Origin: an uncultured Halomonas sp.
GTDB lineage: Bacteria > Pseudomonadota > Gammaproteobacteria > Pseudomonadales > Halomonadaceae
Length of the DNA: 64,000 nt
Direction: 5' to 3'
NCBI RefSeq assembly: GCF_946887195.1
Contig: NZ_CAMPKE010000004.1
Location: 171,580 to 235,579 of the forward strand
How positions within the stretch are numbered: position 1 is the stretch's first letter; each line of letters opens with the position of its first letter. The notes beneath the pieces are model-generated. The model did no database searches, was not told the DNA's origin, and saw nothing but the letters and a program-made list of their open reading frames with translations. Shown piece after piece: positions 7,929 through 16,536 of the stretch. A program made the position numbers and the translations under genes.

Positions 7929-9104
7929 ATGTTTCTCGGCCTTTTCGATACCGTGAAGCGTGCCGGTGTGCCGGTATCGCTGCGCGAACTGCTCGATCTG
8001 CATGCCGCGGTAGAGCGTGGCGTGACATTCGCCGACAGCGACGAGTTCTATCGCCTGGCGCGGCTGGTGATGGTCAAGGACGAGCGTTACTACGACCGCT
8101 TCGATCGCGCCTTCGCTGCCTGGTTCGATGGCATCGAAAACCTGGATGCCGCTATCGAGGCGCTGATTCCCGACGACTGGCTGCGCCGTGAGTTCGAACG
8201 CTCGCTTTCCGATGAGGAGAAGGCGCGGATCGAATCGCTGGGCGGGCTCGAGCAATTGATCGAGACGTTCAAGAAGCGCCTGGAGGAGCAGCGCGAACGC
8301 CATGCCGGCGGCAACAAGTGGATCGGCACCGGCGGCACCAGTCCGTTCGGCGCCTACGGTTACAACCCCGAAGGCATACGCATCGGCCAGGATGGCTCGC
8401 GGCATCGCCGCGCGGTCAAGGTCTGGGATGAGCGCCACTATCGCGACTACGACGATTCGCTGGAGCTCGGCACGCGCAACATCAAGATGGCGCTGCGTCG
8501 GCTGCGCCGTTTCGCGCGCTCCGGCGCCGGAGAAGAGTTCGATATCGATAGCACCATCGACGCCACCGCACGCGATGGTGGTCTGCTCAACGTCCGCATG
8601 CGCCCCGAGCGCCACAATGCCGTCAAGGTGTTGTTATTGCTCGATGTCGGCGGCTCGATGGACGATCACATCCACACCTGCGATGAGCTGTTCTCGGCGT
8701 GCCGCAGCGAGTTCAAGCATCTCGAAACCTTCTACTTTCACAACTTCATCTACGAAGGGCTGTGGCGCGACAATCGCCGTCGCCACGAGCGTGTCGGCAC
8801 CCTGGAGGTGTTGCGTACCTTTGGCGCCGATTACAAGGCGATCGTCGTCGGCGATGCTGCCATGTCGCCTTATGAAGTCGCCCATCCCGGCGGTAGCGTC
8901 GAGCATTTTAACGATGAGGCCGGCGCGGTCTGGCTCCAGCGACTTACCGAAAAATTCGATAAGTTGGCCTGGCTCAATCCTATGCCTCCTCGCGCCTGGG
9001 AGTTCACCCAATCCACTCGACTGATTCGTGAATTGATCGAGGAAAGGATGTATCCGATGACGTTGCAGGGCTTGGAAGAGGCCATGCGTGAATTGGTTCG
9101 TTGA
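7929..9104 (+). CDS. VWA domain protein, CoxE-like partner of MoxR
   Basis: The 391-residue protein has a charged helical N-terminal half (about 1-225) and a VWA-like C-terminal domain. The MIDAS metal motif is modified: the sequence reads LLLLDVGGSMD at 236-246, so the usual DxSxS is D-x-G-G-S. Downstream YNFIYEGLW-like and GDAAMSPYE segments complete the fold. It follows the MoxR ATPase by 3 bases and is expected to act with it as an AAA/VWA chaperone pair. It is soluble, with no signal peptide. Which enzyme or envelope complex they serve cannot be told from this window. Confidence 0.85.
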   Translation: MFLGLFDTVKRAGVPVSLRELLDLHAAVERGVTFADSDEFYRLARLVMVKDERYYDRFDRAFAAWFDGIENLDAAIEALIPDDWLRREFERSLSDEEKARIESLGGLEQLIETFKKRLEEQRERHAGGNKWIGTGGTSPFGAYGYNPEGIRIGQDGSRHRRAVKVWDERHYRDYDDSLELGTRNIKMALRRLRRFARSGAGEEFDIDSTIDATARDGGLLNVRMRPERHNAVKVLLLLDVGGSMDDHIHTCDELFSACRSEFKHLETFYFHNFIYEGLWRDNRRRHERVGTLEVLRTFGADYKAIVVGDAAMSPYEVAHPGGSVEHFNDEAGAVWLQRLTEKFDKLAWLNPMPPRAWEFTQSTRLIRELIEERMYPMTLQGLEEAMRELVR

Positions 9105-9139
9105 GACCGTCCGGGCGACAAAACGTTACCAGGCGAGCT

Positions 9140-9175
9140 TGGGTCGCGCCCGATTACTGTATATAATTACAGTAT
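9140..9175 (+). promoter_or_regulatory. Sigma-70 promoter overlapped by a LexA (SOS) box
   Basis: TACTGTATATAATTACAGTA at 9156-9175 contains CTGT-N8-ACAG with an all-AT spacer, which fits the gammaproteobacterial LexA consensus perfectly. The same bases hold a TATAAT -10 element (9163-9168), preceded at 17 bases by TTGGGT (9140-9145). A bound repressor would cover the promoter. It lies about 145 bases upstream of the satD-like gene on the plus strand. LexA control is inferred from the motif only. Confidence 0.7.
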
Positions 9176-9181
9176 CTGTAT

Positions 9182-9303
9182 TAGCTTTATCGCTATTTTT
9201 GACTATTATGGGAAAGAATAGTGATATTCGGCTATCGCGTTGGCACAAATATAATAGCTCTATTTAGCTATAAAACCGATTAATAGCCATAATAAGCTAT
9301 TAA
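9182..9303. promoter_or_regulatory. Array of TAGY-N8-GCTA operator-like palindromes
   Basis: An AT-rich stretch holds three sites with the same geometry: TAGT-N8-GCTA at 9219-9234, TAGC-N8-GCTA at 9255-9270, and TAGC-N8-GCTA at 9284-9299. The last is part of the longer perfect repeat TTAATAGC-N8-GCTATTAA at 9280-9303. A related TAGC-N6-GCTA lies at 9182-9195. A second TATAAT (9250-9255) is embedded in the middle site. The last site ends just before the ribosome site of the satD-like gene. The array is likely bound by a dimeric repressor; the HTH-like C-terminus of that gene's product is one candidate. Confidence 0.6.
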
Positions 9304-9318
9304 CGGAAGGGTGCAGTG

Positions 9319-9960
9319 ATGCATAACATCGGCGTATTGACCGGCGACGTGGTCGGCTCACAGCGAATCCAGGATAGGGAACGGCTCAGCCGCACTCTCG
9401 AAGATACCTTGGCACTGCTCGAATCGCGCTTTGGCGCACGTGGCGACCGCTATCGTGGCGATGGCTTTCAGATCGCCGTGCCCAAGTCCGGCGATGCGAT
9501 AGTGGCCGCCGTGCTGATGCGTGCCGCGCTGATCCAGCAGTCGCCGTCCCGCCAGCTGATGTGGGATGCCCGCATCGCCATCGCCATCGGTCCTGGGGAG
9601 ATACCTGCAGCCAAACGCTTCGCCGAGGCCGATGGCACCGCCTTCATTCTTTCCGGTCGTCGGCTCGATGCATTAGGCGATGGACCGGATCGGCTGGCCA
9701 TCGTGACGCCTTCGCCAGCCTTGAACGGTGAGTTGGCGCTACTGACGCGCTTTGCAGACGACATACTCAGCCATTGGTCGCGTTTCTCCGCCGAAGTGGT
9801 GTATTGGAGCTTGCTGCACGATGAGTCCCAGCAGGCCTTGGCCAAGCGTTTGGCGCGCACGCAGCCGACGATCAATCGCCGGCTGGTCGCCGCCCGCTGG
9901 CCATTGATTCGCGACTATCTCGACCATGTCGGCACGCGGCTCACGGAGGGCCTGGCATGA
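9319..9960 (+). CDS. SatD family protein with C-terminal HTH-like region
   Basis: The 213-residue protein starts MHNIGVLTGDVVGSQ and contains RGDRYRGDGFQIAV. Both are typical of the SatD family, whose fold is thought to resemble nucleotide cyclases; no catalytic role is established. Residues about 160-205 (SQQALAKRLARTQPTINRRLVAAR) look like a helix-turn-helix, so DNA binding and autoregulation are plausible. The frame opens at GTG 9316, but ATG 9319 sits about 8 bases after a GGAAGGG ribosome site and is preferred. The gene overlaps the DUF3307 gene by 4 bases. Upstream are a LexA box and a palindrome array, so it is probably under two regulators. Confidence 0.8.
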   Translation: MHNIGVLTGDVVGSQRIQDRERLSRTLEDTLALLESRFGARGDRYRGDGFQIAVPKSGDAIVAAVLMRAALIQQSPSRQLMWDARIAIAIGPGEIPAAKRFAEADGTAFILSGRRLDALGDGPDRLAIVTPSPALNGELALLTRFADDILSHWSRFSAEVVYWSLLHDESQQALAKRLARTQPTINRRLVAARWPLIRDYLDHVGTRLTEGLA

Positions 9961-10697
9961 CGTATCCTTTTCCCTCGTTGCTACTGGCGCTGCTGTTGGC
10001 GCACCTGGTCGGCGATTTCCTGTTGCAGTGCAGGGCCTGGGTGCGTAGCAAGCAGTGCCATGGCTATCGCTCGCCGGCGTTGTATCTGCACGCCGCCGTC
10101 CATACGGCGTTGGCGCTGGCCGTGCTATTGGTGACTCGCCAACCCATCGATACCGCCATATTGGCTGCACTGTTCATCGGTGGCACCCATCTGCTGATCG
10201 ATATCTTCAAATGCTACGCTCCCGAGAAAGTTCGCTACTTTCTGCTCGATCAGGCACTGCATCTGCTCGTTCTGCTCGCGGTCTGGATCTGGCTGGTCAG
10301 GCCCTGGACATTACTTGCCGCCACGGGAAATTGGCTGCTGGACCCGCAAGTGCTGCTGGTGGCACTGGTCTATCTAGCGATCACGCGACCGCTATCGATT
10401 CTGATCGCCCTGGTGATGCATCGCTGGAGCGTGCAGATCGACAATCGCGGCACGCTGGCCGATGCCGGTGCGCGGATCGGCATTCTGGAGCGCTTCCTGG
10501 TGCTGACGTTCGTGCTGGCCGGCGACTTGACCCCGATCGGCTTTTTGCTGGCCGCCAAATCGGTGCTGCGCTTCGGTGACCTGCGTGAAGATCGCGACCG
10601 CAAGCTGACCGAGTACGTGCTGCTCGGCACCATGCTCAGCTTCGCCCTGACATTGATGCTGGGGCTGGCACTACGCCAGGCATTGCAAACGTTATGA
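9957..10697 (+). CDS. DUF3307 membrane protein
   Basis: The 246-residue hydrophobic protein has about six helices and the family hallmark AHLVGDFLLQ near the N-terminus, with H-x3-H-type histidines (LHAAVHTALALA) and GGTHLLIDIFK. It matches DUF3307, an inner-membrane family that is often found next to SatD genes; its biochemical role is unknown. The conserved His/Asp residues inside the membrane hint at metal binding or catalysis. It overlaps both neighbours by 4 bases (ATGA), so it is translationally coupled to the satD-like gene and to the amidase. The family call is firm; function is open. Confidence 0.85.
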   Translation: MTYPFPSLLLALLLAHLVGDFLLQCRAWVRSKQCHGYRSPALYLHAAVHTALALAVLLVTRQPIDTAILAALFIGGTHLLIDIFKCYAPEKVRYFLLDQALHLLVLLAVWIWLVRPWTLLAATGNWLLDPQVLLVALVYLAITRPLSILIALVMHRWSVQIDNRGTLADAGARIGILERFLVLTFVLAGDLTPIGFLLAAKSVLRFGDLREDRDRKLTEYVLLGTMLSFALTLMLGLALRQALQTL

Positions 10698-11554
10698 AGT
10701 GGAGCATTGGGGTGAGAGCCATGGCCCTGTTGGCCGCAGCGCTGCTGGCAGGTTGCAGCGGCCCGGCCACGCTCGAACGGCGCAACGGCTATGTGGCCGA
10801 TCATCAGTACACGGCGCCCTCTCACTCCAGCCGCGTGCATCACTTGGTGCTGCACTATACCGATGGCGGCGAAGCTCGCTCGCTGGCGACGCTCACCGGC
10901 CCCGACGTCAGCGTGCACTACGTGGTACCGCTGCCCGCCCGCTGGGTTCATGGCCAGCCGCGCATCTATCAACTGGTCGATGAATCCCGTCGCGCCTGGC
11001 ATGCCGGAGTCAGCGCCTGGCAGCATCGGCATAACCTCAACGACACCTCGATCGGCATCGAAATCGTCAATCGCGGACCGACCGATACCACCCATGGTCG
11101 CGTCTGGGCGCCCTATCCGACCCAACAGATCGACGCTGTGATCGCCCTGGCACGCGATATCATCATCCGCCATGGGATCGACCCGGCCAACGTGGTGGGC
11201 CATTCGGACATCGCGCCGGCGCGCAAGATCGATCCCGGCCCGCGCTTTCCCTGGCGCCGGTTGCATGCCGCCGGTATCGGTGCCTGGCCCGACGACGCCA
11301 CCGTTGCCCGCTATCTAGCGCGCTTTCGCCACGATCCGCCTACATTGATCCAACTCCAGCGCGCCCTCGACGCTTACGGTTATTCCCTTGAAATCACCGG
11401 CCAACTCGATGACCGGACCCACGACGTACTGCGTGCCTTTCAGATGCATTTTCGCCCGGCCCACTACGATGGCCAGCCGGATGCCGAAACCGCGGCCATT
11501 CTCTGGGCCTTGCTGGAAAAGTATCGAGCCTGGTTATTGCCGATCGCAGCGTAA
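10694..11554 (+). CDS. amiD: N-acetylmuramoyl-L-alanine amidase, AmiD-type lipoprotein
   Basis: The 286-residue protein starts with a lipoprotein signal and the lipobox LLAGC, giving Cys21 as the lipidation site. An Amidase_2 zinc domain follows (HHLVLHYTDGG at about 49-59, GHSDIAPARKIDPGP at about 176-190). A C-terminal peptidoglycan-binding helical domain begins near residue 220. AmiD cleaves the MurNAc-L-Ala bond of peptidoglycan and anhydro-muropeptides, probably at the inner face of the outer membrane. It overlaps the DUF3307 gene by 4 bases. This suggests that the SatD/DUF3307 pair is functionally tied to wall turnover, or at least expressed together with it. Confidence 0.9.
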   Translation: MKWSIGVRAMALLAAALLAGCSGPATLERRNGYVADHQYTAPSHSSRVHHLVLHYTDGGEARSLATLTGPDVSVHYVVPLPARWVHGQPRIYQLVDESRRAWHAGVSAWQHRHNLNDTSIGIEIVNRGPTDTTHGRVWAPYPTQQIDAVIALARDIIIRHGIDPANVVGHSDIAPARKIDPGPRFPWRRLHAAGIGAWPDDATVARYLARFRHDPPTLIQLQRALDAYGYSLEITGQLDDRTHDVLRAFQMHFRPAHYDGQPDAETAAILWALLEKYRAWLLPIAA

Positions 11555-11563
11555 TGCAATTCG

Positions 11564-13225
11564 CTATCTAACCGTGCGCTCGGCCAGGATCCAGCTTGCC
11601 GCCTTCTCGGCGATCATCAGGGTCGGCGAATTGGTATTGCCACTGGTGATGGTCGGCATCACGCTGGCATCCACGACTCTGAGCCCGTCCACCCCGCATA
11701 CTCGCAGATGCGAATCGACCACCGCCATGGGATCGCCCGGCCGGCCCATCCGCGCCGTACCGACCGGATGGAAGATGGTCGTGCCGATGTCGCCGGCCAG
11801 GCGCGTGAGGTCGTCGTCGCTCTGGTACTGCACGCCGGGTTTGACCTCCTCTGGCCGGTATTTGGCGAAAGCCGGCTGCGCGACGATGCGCCGGGTCACC
11901 CGCAACGAATCCGCCGCCACGCGGCAGTCTTCCTCGCTATTCAAATAATTGGGCGCTATTTTCGGGGGCTTGCGGGCATCGCGGCTACCGATGCGCACCG
12001 AGCCACGGCTGGTGGGGTTCAGATTGCAGACGCTGGCGGTGATCGCCGGAAAGGTATGCAGCGGCTGACCGAAGGCATCCAGGCTTAGCGGCTGAACGTG
12101 ATACTCGAGGTTAGGATGCGGCTGCGCCGGTGAGCTGCGGGTAAAGGCCCCGAGCTGCGAAGGCGCCATACTCATCGGCCCACCGCGCTTGATGAGATAC
12201 TCCAGGCCGATAAGCGCCTTGCCGAATAGCGAGCCGGCCATGGTGTTGAGCGTCTTCGCCCCGGCAACCTTATAAATGGCGCGAATCTGGAGATGATCCT
12301 GAAGGTTCTCGCCCACGCCGGGCAGATCCTGAACCACCGGGATGGCATGCTGGCGCAGCAGCGCTTGAGGACCCAGGCCAGAGAGCTGCAGCAACTGCGG
12401 TGAGCCAATCGCTCCAGCCGCCAGGATGACTTCGCCGCGCGCTTTTACCGTCAAGGTCTCGCCGCCCTTCGCGACCTCCACGCCCGTACAGCGCGGCCGC
12501 CCGCTTTCGCCATGCCCGAAGATAAGGCGCAGTACCTGCGTGCCATGCCACAAGCGAAAATTGTCACGCTTCATGCAGATGGGGCGCAAAAAGGCCTTGG
12601 CGGTATTCCAGCGCCAGCCCCGGCGCTGATTGACCTCGAAGTAATCGACGCCTTCGTTGCAGCCACGATTGAAGTCGTCGGTGGCGGGTATCCCGGCCTG
12701 CTGGGCGGCCTGGGCGAAATCATCGAGCACCTGCCATTTCAGGCGCTGGCGTTCCACCCGCCATTCGCCGCCATGGCCGTGGTAGCGTTCATGCTCTTCA
12801 TCGCGGCCATGGGTGGCATCCAACCGGTAGTGGTTCTCGTGGCGCATGAAGTCCGGCAGGCAGTTTTCCCAGCGCCAGGCATCATCGCCGGCCACCTCGG
12901 CCCAGTGGTCGTAATCGCGAGCCTGGCCGCGCATGTAGATCATGCCATTGATGCTGGAGCAGCCACCCAGGGTCTTGCCACGCGGATAGATCAGTTGACG
13001 GCCGTTGAGTCCGACATCCGGCTCGGTGCGAAAACACCAGTCGGTGCGCGGATTGTCGATGCAGTAGAGATAACCCACCGGGATATGGATCCAGTGATAG
13101 TTATCCTTGCCGCCGGCCTCGATCAGCAGCACCCGATTGGCGGGATCGGCGCTCAGGCGATTGGCCAGCAGACAACCTGCCGTGCCGGCGCCGATGACGA
13201 TATAGTCGTAATCCTGTTCTGGCAT
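11564..13225 (-). CDS. GMC-family FAD-dependent alcohol dehydrogenase
   Basis: The 553-residue flavoprotein has the N-terminal FAD motif YIVIGAGTAGCLLANRL and the GMC signature GGCSSINGMIYMRG. The C-terminal catalytic region TTIFHPVGTARMG ... ITSGNTNSPTLMIAEKAA supplies the active-site histidine. The group includes choline dehydrogenase and membrane-associated long-chain alcohol dehydrogenases such as AlkJ. No betB, betI or choline transporter lies nearby, so choline as substrate is not supported. It is convergent with amiD (9-base gap). It is complete, with an ATG start at 13225. Confidence 0.9.
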   Translation of the reverse strand: MPEQDYDYIVIGAGTAGCLLANRLSADPANRVLLIEAGGKDNYHWIHIPVGYLYCIDNPRTDWCFRTEPDVGLNGRQLIYPRGKTLGGCSSINGMIYMRGQARDYDHWAEVAGDDAWRWENCLPDFMRHENHYRLDATHGRDEEHERYHGHGGEWRVERQRLKWQVLDDFAQAAQQAGIPATDDFNRGCNEGVDYFEVNQRRGWRWNTAKAFLRPICMKRDNFRLWHGTQVLRLIFGHGESGRPRCTGVEVAKGGETLTVKARGEVILAAGAIGSPQLLQLSGLGPQALLRQHAIPVVQDLPGVGENLQDHLQIRAIYKVAGAKTLNTMAGSLFGKALIGLEYLIKRGGPMSMAPSQLGAFTRSSPAQPHPNLEYHVQPLSLDAFGQPLHTFPAITASVCNLNPTSRGSVRIGSRDARKPPKIAPNYLNSEEDCRVAADSLRVTRRIVAQPAFAKYRPEEVKPGVQYQSDDDLTRLAGDIGTTIFHPVGTARMGRPGDPMAVVDSHLRVCGVDGLRVVDASVMPTITSGNTNSPTLMIAEKAASWILAERTVR

Positions 13226-13407
13226 ATATAAGGGTCGCAGGTAGCGGTGGCTTCGTGCCTAGCCTACCGTGGCCAGCCCAGCAATCAATTAGCCATCGGG
13301 ATAGTCCCGTCTTTTGCCGCCACGAGAGCTTGGTCGTACAATGCGGCAAATGCCGCAACGCCAAGTGATGCGCGGCTGCCTATGAACTCGAAGGAAACGC
13401 CTCGCCC

Positions 13408-15129
13408 ATGCGCGCCAGTCAGTTATTGATCGCCACCCTCAAGGAAACGCCCGCCGACGCCGAGATCGTCAGCCATCAGTTGATGCTGCGTGCCGGCATG
13501 ATCCGCCGTCTCACCTCCGGCCTTTATACCTGGTTGCCGCTCGGCCTGCGCACCTTGCGCAAGGTCGAGCGTATCGTGCGCGAAGAGATGGACCGCGCCG
13601 GCGCCCAGGAAGTATTGATGCCAGCGGTGCAGCCCGCCGAACTGTGGCAGGAATCCGGCCGCTGGGAGCAGTACGGCCCCGAGTTGCTGCGAGTGATCGA
13701 CCGCCATCAACGCGATTACTGTGTCGGCCCGACGCATGAAGAGGTGATCACCGATCTGGTGCGCCGCGAAATATCGAGCTACAAGCAGTTGCCGACCAAC
13801 TTCTATCAGGTCCAGACCAAGTTTCGCGACGAGATCCGCCCGCGCTTCGGGGTGATGCGCTCGCGCGAATTCATCATGAAGGATGCCTACTCCTTCGATG
13901 TCGATCAGGCCGGCCTGCAACGCTCCTACCAGATCATGTACGACGCCTATGTGCGCATCTTCGATCGTCTGGGCCTGGATTATCGCCCGGTGCTGGCCGA
14001 CAACGGCTCGATCGGCGGCACCGGCTCGCATGAGTTTCATGTGCTGGCGGATTCCGGTGAGGACGATATCGCCTTCTCGAGCGATTCCGACTATGCCGCC
14101 AATATCGAAAAGGCCGAGGCATTGCCCGCGCCGCTGGGTGAAGAGATCGCCCGCAAGGCACCCAGCGAGGAGTTGCGCCTGGTCGACACGCCCAACGCCA
14201 AGACCATCGCCACGCTGGTCGAGCAGCACGGTTTGCCCATCGAAAAGACCATCAAGACGCTGATGGTGCATGCCAGCGAGGGCGGCCTGATCGCCCTGTT
14301 GGTGCGCGGCGATCATGCGCTCAACGAAATCAAGGCCGAAAACCTGGCCGAGATCAAGGCCCCGCTGACAATGGCCACGGAAGACGAGATTCGCGCCGTG
14401 GTCGGCGCCGGGCCCGGCTCGCTGGGTCCGGTCAATCTGGATATGCCGATCATCGTCGATCGTAGCGTGGCCTTGATGAGCGACTTCGGCGCCGGCGCCA
14501 ATATCGATGGCAAGCACTATTTCGGCATCAACTGGGAGCGCGATGTCGCCCTGCCCCGGGTCGCCGATATTCGTAACGTGGTCGAGGGCGACCCGTCACC
14601 CGACGGCAAGGGCAAGCTTTCGATCAAGCGCGGTATCGAGGTCGGCCACGTCTTCCAGCTCGGCACCAAATACAGCGATGCGATGAACGCCACGGTACTC
14701 GACGAGAACGGTCGCGCGGCGACGCTATGGATGGGCTGCTACGGTATCGGCGTGACTCGCGTGGTCGCCGCCGCCATCGAGCAGAATCACGATGCGAGCG
14801 GTATCATCTGGCCCAATGCCATCGCCCCGTTCGAGGTGGTACTGGTACCGATGAACGCGCATAAGTCAGAGCGTGTGCGTGAAACCGCCGAGCGGCTCTA
14901 TGGTGAGCTCGGCGCGCTCGGCATCGACGTACTGCTCGACGATCGCGATACCCGCCCGGGCGTCAAGTTCGCCGACCAGGAACTGATCGGCATTCCCCAT
15001 CGCGTGGTGATCGGCGATCGCAGCCTGGATAACGGCGAACTGGAATACAAGGGACGCTGCGATACCGATAACCGCATGATTCCCGCCGATGAGCTGATCG
15101 ACTTCCTGCGTGAGCGCCTGCAACACTAA
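13408..15129 (+). CDS. proS: Prolyl-tRNA synthetase
   Basis: The 573-residue class II synthetase starts [19 protein letters not shown]. It has motif 2 ([25 protein letters not shown]), an inserted YbaK-like editing domain (about 225-405, with the [12 protein letters not shown] segment), motif 3 ([12 protein letters not shown]) and a C-terminal anticodon-binding domain. It charges tRNA-Pro with proline in the cytoplasm and edits misacylated Ala-tRNA. Its length matches the bacterial-type enzyme (E. coli 572). The next gene begins inside its last codons (20-base overlap), so the two are coupled. Confidence 0.97.
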   Translation: MRASQLLIATLKETPADAEIVSHQLMLRAGMIRRLTSGLYTWLPLGLRTLRKVERIVREEMDRAGAQEVLMPAVQPAELWQESGRWEQYGPELLRVIDRHQRDYCVGPTHEEVITDLVRREISSYKQLPTNFYQVQTKFRDEIRPRFGVMRSREFIMKDAYSFDVDQAGLQRSYQIMYDAYVRIFDRLGLDYRPVLADNGSIGGTGSHEFHVLADSGEDDIAFSSDSDYAANIEKAEALPAPLGEEIARKAPSEELRLVDTPNAKTIATLVEQHGLPIEKTIKTLMVHASEGGLIALLVRGDHALNEIKAENLAEIKAPLTMATEDEIRAVVGAGPGSLGPVNLDMPIIVDRSVALMSDFGAGANIDGKHYFGINWERDVALPRVADIRNVVEGDPSPDGKGKLSIKRGIEVGHVFQLGTKYSDAMNATVLDENGRAATLWMGCYGIGVTRVVAAAIEQNHDASGIIWPNAIAPFEVVLVPMNAHKSERVRETAERLYGELGALGIDVLLDDRDTRPGVKFADQELIGIPHRVVIGDRSLDNGELEYKGRCDTDNRMIPADELIDFLRERLQH

Positions 15130-15706
15130 CTGGCGGGCCGCCGCCTGGCTGGCAGCGGCCCTGTTTACTTCATCGGCGCATGGCGCGGCGCGTGTGCCCG
15201 AGGAGGTGCCCGAAGCACTGGTCGATACCCTGTCGGCCATGGCACGACGCACCGGCCTCACGAGCCAAACGGGGCAATCCGGCGCTTGGCTCGACGCCAT
15301 GCAGCCACGCCTTGCCTCGTTTCTGGACGAGCCGGAAACTCGCCAGGCCCTGCTCCAACGCATCCGCCAGGAGGCCAGATTGGCCGGACTATCGCCACAG
15401 ATCGTGCTGGCGGTGATTCAGGTCGAGAGCGCATTCAAGGCTGATGCGGTGTCATCCGCCGGCGCCCTGGGGCTGATGCAGATAATGCCCTTCTGGAAGA
15501 AGGTCATCGGCCGCCCCGAAGACGATCTGCTCGATCCCGGCCTCAACCTGCGCTACGGCTGCACCATCCTCGCCTACTACCTGCAACGCGAAAACGGCGA
15601 TCTGACCCGTGCGTTGGCCCGCTATAACGGCAGCCTGGGCAAGACCTGGTACCCCGAGCGGGTGATGCGCGCCTGGATCGATCGTTGGTGGGTGCCGCCG
15701 GCCTGA
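15110..15706 (+). CDS. Exported lytic transglycosylase, SLT domain
   Basis: The 198-residue protein starts with GTG at 15110, inside the 3' end of proS in another frame. A signal peptide (about 1-26, ending SSAHG/AARV) is followed by a lysozyme-like SLT domain. The catalytic glutamate is E106 in [12 protein letters not shown], and the [10 protein letters not shown] and [14 protein letters not shown] motifs follow. It should cut glycan strands of peptidoglycan in the periplasm to 1,6-anhydro products. The proS-SLT gene pairing with overlap argues for co-expression. It is complete, with no membrane anchor beyond the signal. Confidence 0.9.
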   Translation: MSACNTNWRAAAWLAAALFTSSAHGAARVPEEVPEALVDTLSAMARRTGLTSQTGQSGAWLDAMQPRLASFLDEPETRQALLQRIRQEARLAGLSPQIVLAVIQVESAFKADAVSSAGALGLMQIMPFWKKVIGRPEDDLLDPGLNLRYGCTILAYYLQRENGDLTRALARYNGSLGKTWYPERVMRAWIDRWWVPPA

Positions 15707-15827
15707 CCCGCGGCGTGATCGCTCAGCGCCTTGTTCCGACGTTATTGTTAAGTTTTTTATCTGCGGGCCGATATTCGGTATTGCGGATGGAAGTCACCAA
15801 CGATACTTCATGAGCAAGGCTGACCTG

Positions 15828-16502
15828 ATGAATAGTGGATATCTTCGATGGCAGGCGCCGGCGTTATCGTTATTCGCTGTCATATCGTTAACAACGCCTG
15901 CATTTGCCGCCAGCCTATCGATCAACGTCGTGGATGCCAGCAACGGCGCGCCGTTAAAGGATGCGGTCGTCGAGTTGTATGCACCGAACGTCGCACCGCT
16001 ACCCATGATGCCCCATCAAATCAGCCAGCGCGGGCGCATGTTCGACCCGCATGTGCTGGCGATACCGGTGGGTAGCGCGGTCACGTTTCCCAACCTCGAC
16101 GACACCCGCCATCATGTCTACTCCTTCTCGCCAGCCAAGACCTTCGAGCTCGCGCTGTATCTGAACGAGCCCACGGCGCCGGTGATTTTCGACAAGCCTG
16201 GCGTGGTGGTGCTCGGCTGCAATATCCACGATCGCATGCAGGCTTTCGTGGTGGTCAGCGAGGCAGAGCGAATCGCCGTGACGGATAGCGACGGCAGGGT
16301 CACGTTCGACGGTCTTCCCGAGCAGCCGATGCGCTTCACGCTATGGCATCCTCGCCTAGCCAACGATCATCAACGGCGCGAGGAGAGGCAGGCCGCTGCC
16401 CGCGGGCAGTCGATTCGCGTACCGCTTACGCTGAATGTGCCGTCAAGGCCCGAGCAGCCCAGTTCCTCGCTGCAGCGGCTGTTCGATCGGGCAACGCAGT
16501 GA
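15828..16502 (+). CDS. Exported cupredoxin-like protein (methylamine utilisation-like)
   Basis: The 224-residue protein has a signal peptide (cleavage about ATPAFA/ASL), a short carboxypeptidase-regulatory-like strand segment, and a cupredoxin-like fold. The metal ligand set expected for type 1 copper is visible: His95 or His96 in DTRHHVYSF, Cys131, His134 and Met137 in GCNIHDRMQ. ATG 15828 is favoured over 15810 because an AAGG site precedes it. It is the first gene of a cluster with a GGDEF-EAL sensor, a DUF3034 protein and a truncated haemoglobin. A periplasmic redox or copper role is inferred; the name methylamine utilisation is only a family label. Confidence 0.75.
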   Translation: MNSGYLRWQAPALSLFAVISLTTPAFAASLSINVVDASNGAPLKDAVVELYAPNVAPLPMMPHQISQRGRMFDPHVLAIPVGSAVTFPNLDDTRHHVYSFSPAKTFELALYLNEPTAPVIFDKPGVVVLGCNIHDRMQAFVVVSEAERIAVTDSDGRVTFDGLPEQPMRFTLWHPRLANDHQRREERQAAARGQSIRVPLTLNVPSRPEQPSSSLQRLFDRATQ

Positions 16503-16536
16503 TGCATCGCTTCGTTGCCATGACGATCATTAGCGC

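Noticed and set aside
7116..8615. Very long minus-strand open frame of 499 codons opposite the MoxR and VWA genes
   Set aside because: It spans two well-defined genes on the other strand, crosses their boundary, and its composition is that of an antisense shadow.
11564..13225. Calling the GMC oxidoreductase choline dehydrogenase (betA)
   Set aside because: Halophiles have betaine genes, but no betB, betI or choline transporter is adjacent, and the sequence fits the wider GMC alcohol dehydrogenase group equally well.
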